Shown one piece after another: positions 7,648 to 10,987 of a stretch of 10,987 nt of DNA. The position numbers were made by a program, and so were the translations under genes. The first letter of the stretch is position 1. The number at the start of each line of letters is the position of its first letter. The DNA is taken from NCBI GenBank assembly GCA_024196135.1, contig JAMQCK010000278.1, positions 20,976 to 31,962 of the forward strand, written 5' to 3'. Source of the stretch: Pleurotus ostreatus/Saccharomyces cerevisiae fusant. Taxonomy: Eukaryota > Opisthokonta. The notes under the pieces were generated by a model. That model did not search any database, was not told where the DNA came from, and worked only from the letters and a program-made list of their open reading frames with translations.

Positions 7648-7677
7648 ACGGCAAATGCCGAGTAGTGGACCCACACC
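7648..7677. repeat. F-box 3'-flank repeat, copy 1
   Basis: This 30-base block matches 10133-10162 at 27 of 30 positions: ACGGCAAATGCCG, four variable bases, then GTGGACCCACACC (first G shared). It begins 92 bases downstream of the first F-box gene. It contains the inverted repeat CGGCA-AA-TGCCG. Its conservation indicates that the duplication included 3' flank, or that the block has a function in both 3' regions. Confidence 0.7.
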
Positions 7678-7768
7678 TGCAAACTTGGCAAAAATGTCAA
7701 TTATTTTCGCAGACAAGACTACGCCGAATGACTGGCGCGAGTACAGCGGTGCTGATATCGATGGTAGG

Positions 7769-9470
7769 CTAGACATAATCCGCAACGAGAAGCCCACCTG
7801 ACCGTAAGAGCGTATAGTATCTCCCCGAAACGGCGTCGAAATCACGACACATCCTCGTTCCAAACGCGCGAAATTGTAAGCTTTGAACGAGCCTAACAGA
7901 ACCTCGGTGCAGCATCTGCTCTTCCACCGGTCCCGGCCACGCCAGGTGGACGTTCATGTCCCAGTTATAACCAAGGTTGCCTTGTTCCTCAAAGTAAACC
8001 TCACCGACATCGCACGCGGTCATCATGACGGCGCTGGATTCGGCAAAGTGCTCGTCCTCGCCAGGTGCGGGTGGAACGTTGAGGTACGTGAGAGATTTGC
8101 AGGTACTCTCGAGGTCGCTGCGAAGGGTATATGTGTGAAGAAGGCCTTCTTGGTCTGATCGGCGCGTGTGCACTTGGAAGGAAAAGAGCGCTCCTGGCAA
8201 CGCGCGGCGCGGGCAATGCACAAGGTGATCCTGCCCAATGCTCATATATACACCTGGCAGGTCGATGGAACCCACCGCACCCGCTGGTATCTCGAAGAGA
8301 TATATCTTCGCGCGGACACCAGAATTTTTCGCGGCTGGCGCCCTTTTAAAGGGGCTGCTGAATAACTCGGACTCCCTGCCTCGGGGTAGGACAAGGCCCA
8401 TCAGAATCACACGATTCTCGTATATAAGAACGCGCTTTTCGCGAGTTGAGCAGCCTGAGGTGCGCATGGTCAAGTAGGAACTCACCTGATCAACCACGGG
8501 GTCATGAATCCACGAAACCCGTTGATCGAGTGCAAAGTCCCATACAACGATACTGTAGCCGTCAGCGACCGCTACGCGGGTGTCGAAAAGCGAGATGCCG
8601 TTGCGCATGTATTCGAGACGAAGGGGAACAGAGGTAGAAGCAACGAGGCGGAAGCCCGTCTTCTTGCCCTCGAGTGCGACATCGAACACCGAGATCTTCC
8701 AAGGTTCGGCAGTACAGCTAAAAAGATATCTGTGAGTACAGCCGCTTCTCCGGTGCTTGGAAGCTACTCACGATGTCTTTCCACATGTAACGATCTGCAG
8801 GACGGTGCCCTCCTGCAAGAATTGATGGGCAGCGACGGCGTTACCGCCTCGGTGATGTTCGTCCCTCCTGTCGCGCTCCCCTCGAGCGCTGTAGCGCAGC
8901 GTGCCGAGCTGCTCAGGACCTTTGGGATGCGGATGGAGGCAGTATAGAGTCATGTCCTCGTCCTCATTGGTGATCATGAAGTACGCCCCGCCCGGGAAGA
9001 CGAAGATCAGGTCGTGAAACCCGAATTGTCCGGCAAGGTGAGTATAGACGGCCTCGCTCCGCGGATACATCTCACGCAGTAGAGCGTCCCGCCCATCCCG
9101 GAATGGGCCCGACGCCGCGACGAGGGCGCGGAAAGAGCGTCCCGGGGCTGTAGCGAAGCGCTCCAAGTCGGAGAGGCTCATCGCCGCGCGTTGGGAAGGA
9201 CTGAGAGGCATTCCGTAGATGAAAGCTGTCCTCTGCGCGATGGTCAACCACACCCAGCGCTTACGCGACGCCTCGTGCAGCGCAGTGCATGTCTGCCGAC
9301 GTCTTTAGAGTCCTGTCAAGCGCACGAGCTGCTGGACGTACCTCCCGCATCGCAAGAACATCGAGAGGACGTGACAAGCTTAGAAAAACTTCGACAACGT
9401 CGGGCGGCAAGTCGAGCAAGCGGAACTGCTGTGCTTCCGACGGAGTACGGACGCCTTCTGTCTCGTGCAT
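7769..9470 (-). CDS. F-box domain protein, complete copy
   Basis: Four exons on the minus strand: 9470-9342, 9292-8772, 8717-8486 and 8434-7769 (1548 bases, 515 residues, stop TAG). The introns are 49, 54 and 51 bases. The N-terminus carries an F-box-like motif at about residues 18-57 (LLDLPPDVVEVFLSL, PLDVLAMRE, then TCTALHEASRKRWVW across intron 1). F-box proteins bind Skp1 and bring substrates to SCF ubiquitin ligases in cytosol or nucleus. The remaining 450 residues resemble the large, poorly characterised C-terminal regions of Agaricomycete F-box proteins, with WD-like repeats not excluded. The substrate is unknown. The ATG at 9470 is the first in the frame. The C-terminal half is clearly paralogous to the gene at 10297 (shared VRAK, ALFSFQVHTR/ELFSFQVHTR, LHTYTL, SAVMMTACD, SVRLVQS and LLVADY). 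Intron 3 is uncertain. It has no stop and a length divisible by three, so retention gives 532 residues. A one-base loss relative to the paralogue lies in it. Function is likely, but early decay is possible. Confidence 0.75.
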
Positions 9471-9570
9471 ACTGAAGTGTACGCGGAGGTCTCCGGGAAT
9501 TGAATCCTTCGATGAGCCTCGAAGGAGAGCGTGAAGGCGATAGACAACAGACCGCAATTCGCAGCGCCCG

Positions 9571-9578
9571 TTATAAAA
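9571..9578 (-). promoter_or_regulatory. Possible TATA element of the F-box gene
   Basis: On the coding (minus) strand TTTTATAA lies about 100 bases upstream of the ATG at 9470, a distance similar to that of the TATA box of the zinc-finger gene. It is weak because on this strand it lacks the TATAAA order; the plus strand has TTATAAAA. Confidence 0.3.
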
Positions 9579-10132
9579 GCTAGATAGGTCTGGAAATCCA
9601 AAGAGTGGCAAGAGAAAAGGTGGTTTGACCACCTGCACGAGGGTCAGAGGCAACGTTGACGCCTGAAGGTGCGTGTAAACAACGTGGTGGAAGATGGAAC
9701 CCAGTTTTGAGTTTTCTTTTTTTTACGTTCGTCGCCCGTCTTCCCAAGAAGCTTGGAGCGCGCGGTAAAACTACAACATGGACACCACGCAGGACGAAAG
9801 GATGTCGATGCCAGTGCCTGCTCGGACCCTAGTGATATCTGTGCGTCAGTGATGACTCGGCTCGTTTAGTAGGCGGAGACGTCCAGGCATGGGCCACGGT
9901 CATAGGTAATCTTCAATGACCTTGCTACCATGGGTCCTCAAGCCGCCAGGCTGCAATTCATGCGACGATAATACTCCAATAGGGACATACAGTAAGCACC
10001 TGTGGTCGGAGAGGTTGACGCTACAAGTATAGGAGCCGCGCGCCGACACTGCGTCAACGCCTCCGAGGGGTAGTGACGATGAAAGAACAAAGAAAGAGCC
10101 AAAACGGCTATTACTATCGCAGCGGCCCACGG

Positions 10133-10162
10133 ACGGCAAATGCCGCGCGGTGGACCCACACC
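10133..10162. repeat. F-box 3'-flank repeat, copy 2
   Basis: This is the partner of 7648-7677, with 27 of 30 bases identical, including the CGGCAAATGCCG inverted repeat and TGGACCCACACC. It lies 135 bases downstream of the second F-box copy, against 92 bases for the first, so indels have accumulated between stop codon and block. Confidence 0.7.
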
Positions 10163-10296
10163 CGCTGGCTAGTTGTCCGGCTGCGGTTTTACTCTCACAA
10201 CCACAATGCGAAGTCCAAATCGTGAGCTGCGGCAGGGTATCTATTCTCCTCCGTGAATGTGCCCAACCTTGCTCGCTAATGGCTATGGTATCGATA

Positions 10297-10987
10297 CTAG
10301 ATGTAATCCGCGACGAGGAGCTCGCCGTCCGTGTAGAGGGCACAGAATCTCCCCGAAGTGACATCGAACGAGTGACACAGCTTCCGCAAGTCATACCGCG
10401 CGCTCTGCACGAGCCTGACAGAAGACCGAAACAGCATCTGTTCCTCCGTGGGTTCCAGCCTCGCCAGGTGCACCGTCATGCCCATGCCAGTGAGGATGCC
10501 ATGTTGCTCAAAGTAGGCCTGACCACCGTCGCACGCCGTCATCATGACAGCACTATAGTTTGCGAAGCTCTCGTCCAAGCTGGGCGACGGGGGAACAATG
10601 CAATATGTGGGAGAATGGCGCGTGCTTTCGAGGTGGCGGCCGAGGGTATAGGTGTGAAGGCGACCTTCTCCGTCGTGCAGTCGAGTGTGCACCTGAAACG
10701 AGAAGAGTTCGTCTGGTATAGCACGTTCAGGACAGTGCAGATTTTGGTCCTGACGAAGACGCATGGTCACAACCGGCCACAGGCGTATGCCATCGCAGCC
10801 TGCGGCATAGGCTGGAAATTCGAAGACGACTACCTTCGCGCGTACGTTAGGCTTTTCCATTGGCGTAGCACGTGCGTTGAAGGCCGCGAGCATAGCTTCT
10901 CGGTCCAAAGGACAGCACATCAGAACCACACGGTTATCGTATATGAGAATGCGCTGTGCGTGGAGTTGAGTGGCCTGCGGGATGGGC
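10297..10987 (-). CDS. F-box-type protein paralogue, last exon (5' part beyond window)
   Basis: The last exon runs 10974-10297 (225 residues, stop TAG) after a likely acceptor CCCGCAG at 10975-10977. Bases to 10987 would be intron, and the rest of the gene, including any F-box, lies outside the window. The exon starts ATQLHAQRILIYDNRVVLM. It shares long blocks with the last exon of the complete copy: FSFQVHTR, LHTYTL, LEST, SAVMMTACD, YFEQ/YFEE, VRLVQS and LLVADYI/V. The two genes lie head to tail, so this is a tandem duplication, old enough for roughly half the residues to differ. The F-box assignment is by homology to the neighbour only. This copy keeps the acceptor and frame that the other copy has lost, so it is probably nearer the ancestral state at that junction. 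Confidence 0.75.
   Translation of the reverse strand, partial: PIPQATQLHAQRILIYDNRVVLMCCPLDREAMLAAFNARATPMEKPNVRAKVVVFEFPAYAAGCDGIRLWPVVTMRLRQDQNLHCPERAIPDELFSFQVHTRLHDGEGRLHTYTLGRHLESTRHSPTYCIVPPSPSLDESFANYSAVMMTACDGGQAYFEQHGILTGMGMTVHLARLEPTEEQMLFRSSVRLVQSARYDLRKLCHSFDVTSGRFCALYTDGELLVADYI

Larger units (their letters stand above)
7362..7768. other. Intergenic region: TAM41 promoter and F-box 3' flank
   Basis: About 400 bases separate the F-box gene (stop at 7769) from the TAM41 start. No gene is supported. The left part carries two palindromic factor sites upstream of TAM41, and the right part carries a 30-base block shared with the other F-box gene. I see no TATA box for TAM41, which is common for mitochondrial housekeeping genes. 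Confidence 0.6.
9471..10296. other. Intergenic region between the tandem F-box genes
   Basis: This 826-base region holds the promoter of the complete F-box gene (left) and the 3' flank of the second copy (right). A minus-strand open frame of 164 codons crosses it, but it overlaps the second copy's coding end in another frame and has no recognisable motif. A T8 run lies near 9717-9724. The 30-base 3'-flank block at 10133-10162 is annotated separately. Apart from that I see no homology to the region after the first copy. Confidence 0.55.

Noticed and set aside
1415..9470. A functional cluster joining Derlin, zinc-finger, TAM41 and F-box genes
   Set aside because: The gene roles are in different compartments and pathways, the orientations are mixed and the intergenic gaps are large. 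Shared links to protein degradation (Derlin, F-box) are most simply coincidence.
9471..9653. Upstream extension of the F-box protein by 61 codons
   Set aside because: The extension starts with TTG and has no ATG before 9470. It would cross the presumed promoter.
9900..10394. Minus-strand open frame of 164 codons between the F-box genes
   Set aside because: It overlaps the second F-box copy's coding end in another frame, has no motif and shows no similarity to its neighbours.
1..10987. tRNA, rRNA, CRISPR array, transposase or reverse transcriptase
   Set aside because: I looked for tRNA-like arms, regularly spaced repeats and transposon protein motifs on both strands and saw none. The repeats present are too few and irregular.

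Overview
This window looks like nuclear DNA of a filamentous basidiomycete, most likely an Agaricomycete (polypore-type). The genes are GC-rich, they carry many introns of about 49-66 bases with GTRNGT donors and short YAG acceptors, and one family (F-box proteins) is tandemly duplicated. I rebuilt every gene model by hand from reading frame, splice signals and family conservation. No transcript data or database search was available.

Layout, left to right. Bases 1-1414 hold no gene I can support. They contain a diverged direct repeat of about 125 bases (273-397 and 942-1068) and a strong inverted repeat (684-734). Bases 1415-2348 (+) are a six-exon Derlin (Der1-like) gene for ER-associated degradation. 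It converges on a three-exon C2H2 zinc-finger gene at 2926-4873 (-), with a gap of about 580 bases that contains a short hairpin and a degenerate 13-base repeat. The zinc-finger protein has three fingers, one per exon, then a basic stretch, a long low-complexity region with a DFS repeat, and an aromatic/acidic C-terminus. Upstream of it are a TATA box, three copies of a TCGATTGCT element and an A/T homopolymer. Next is a three-exon TAM41 gene at 5989-7361 (-), the mitochondrial CDP-diacylglycerol synthase of the cardiolipin pathway. Palindromic CACGTG and TGACGTCA sites lie just upstream of its start.

The right third holds two F-box-type genes in tandem on the minus strand: a complete copy (7769-9470) and the last exon of a second copy (10297-10974, cut by the window edge). 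They are clear paralogues, and even a stretch of 3' flank is conserved. The complete copy has lost one base just after the acceptor that its sister uses. It can still be read in frame, either by splicing to an acceptor 20 bases further on or by retaining a 51-base in-frame intron.

The genes do not form a pathway. Derlin and F-box proteins both act in ubiquitin-dependent degradation, but in different compartments, and I see no sign that they are functionally linked. The window does not contain a convincing new biological system. The best leads are the F-box indel, the DFS-repeat transcription factor, and the repeat structures in the left intergenic region.
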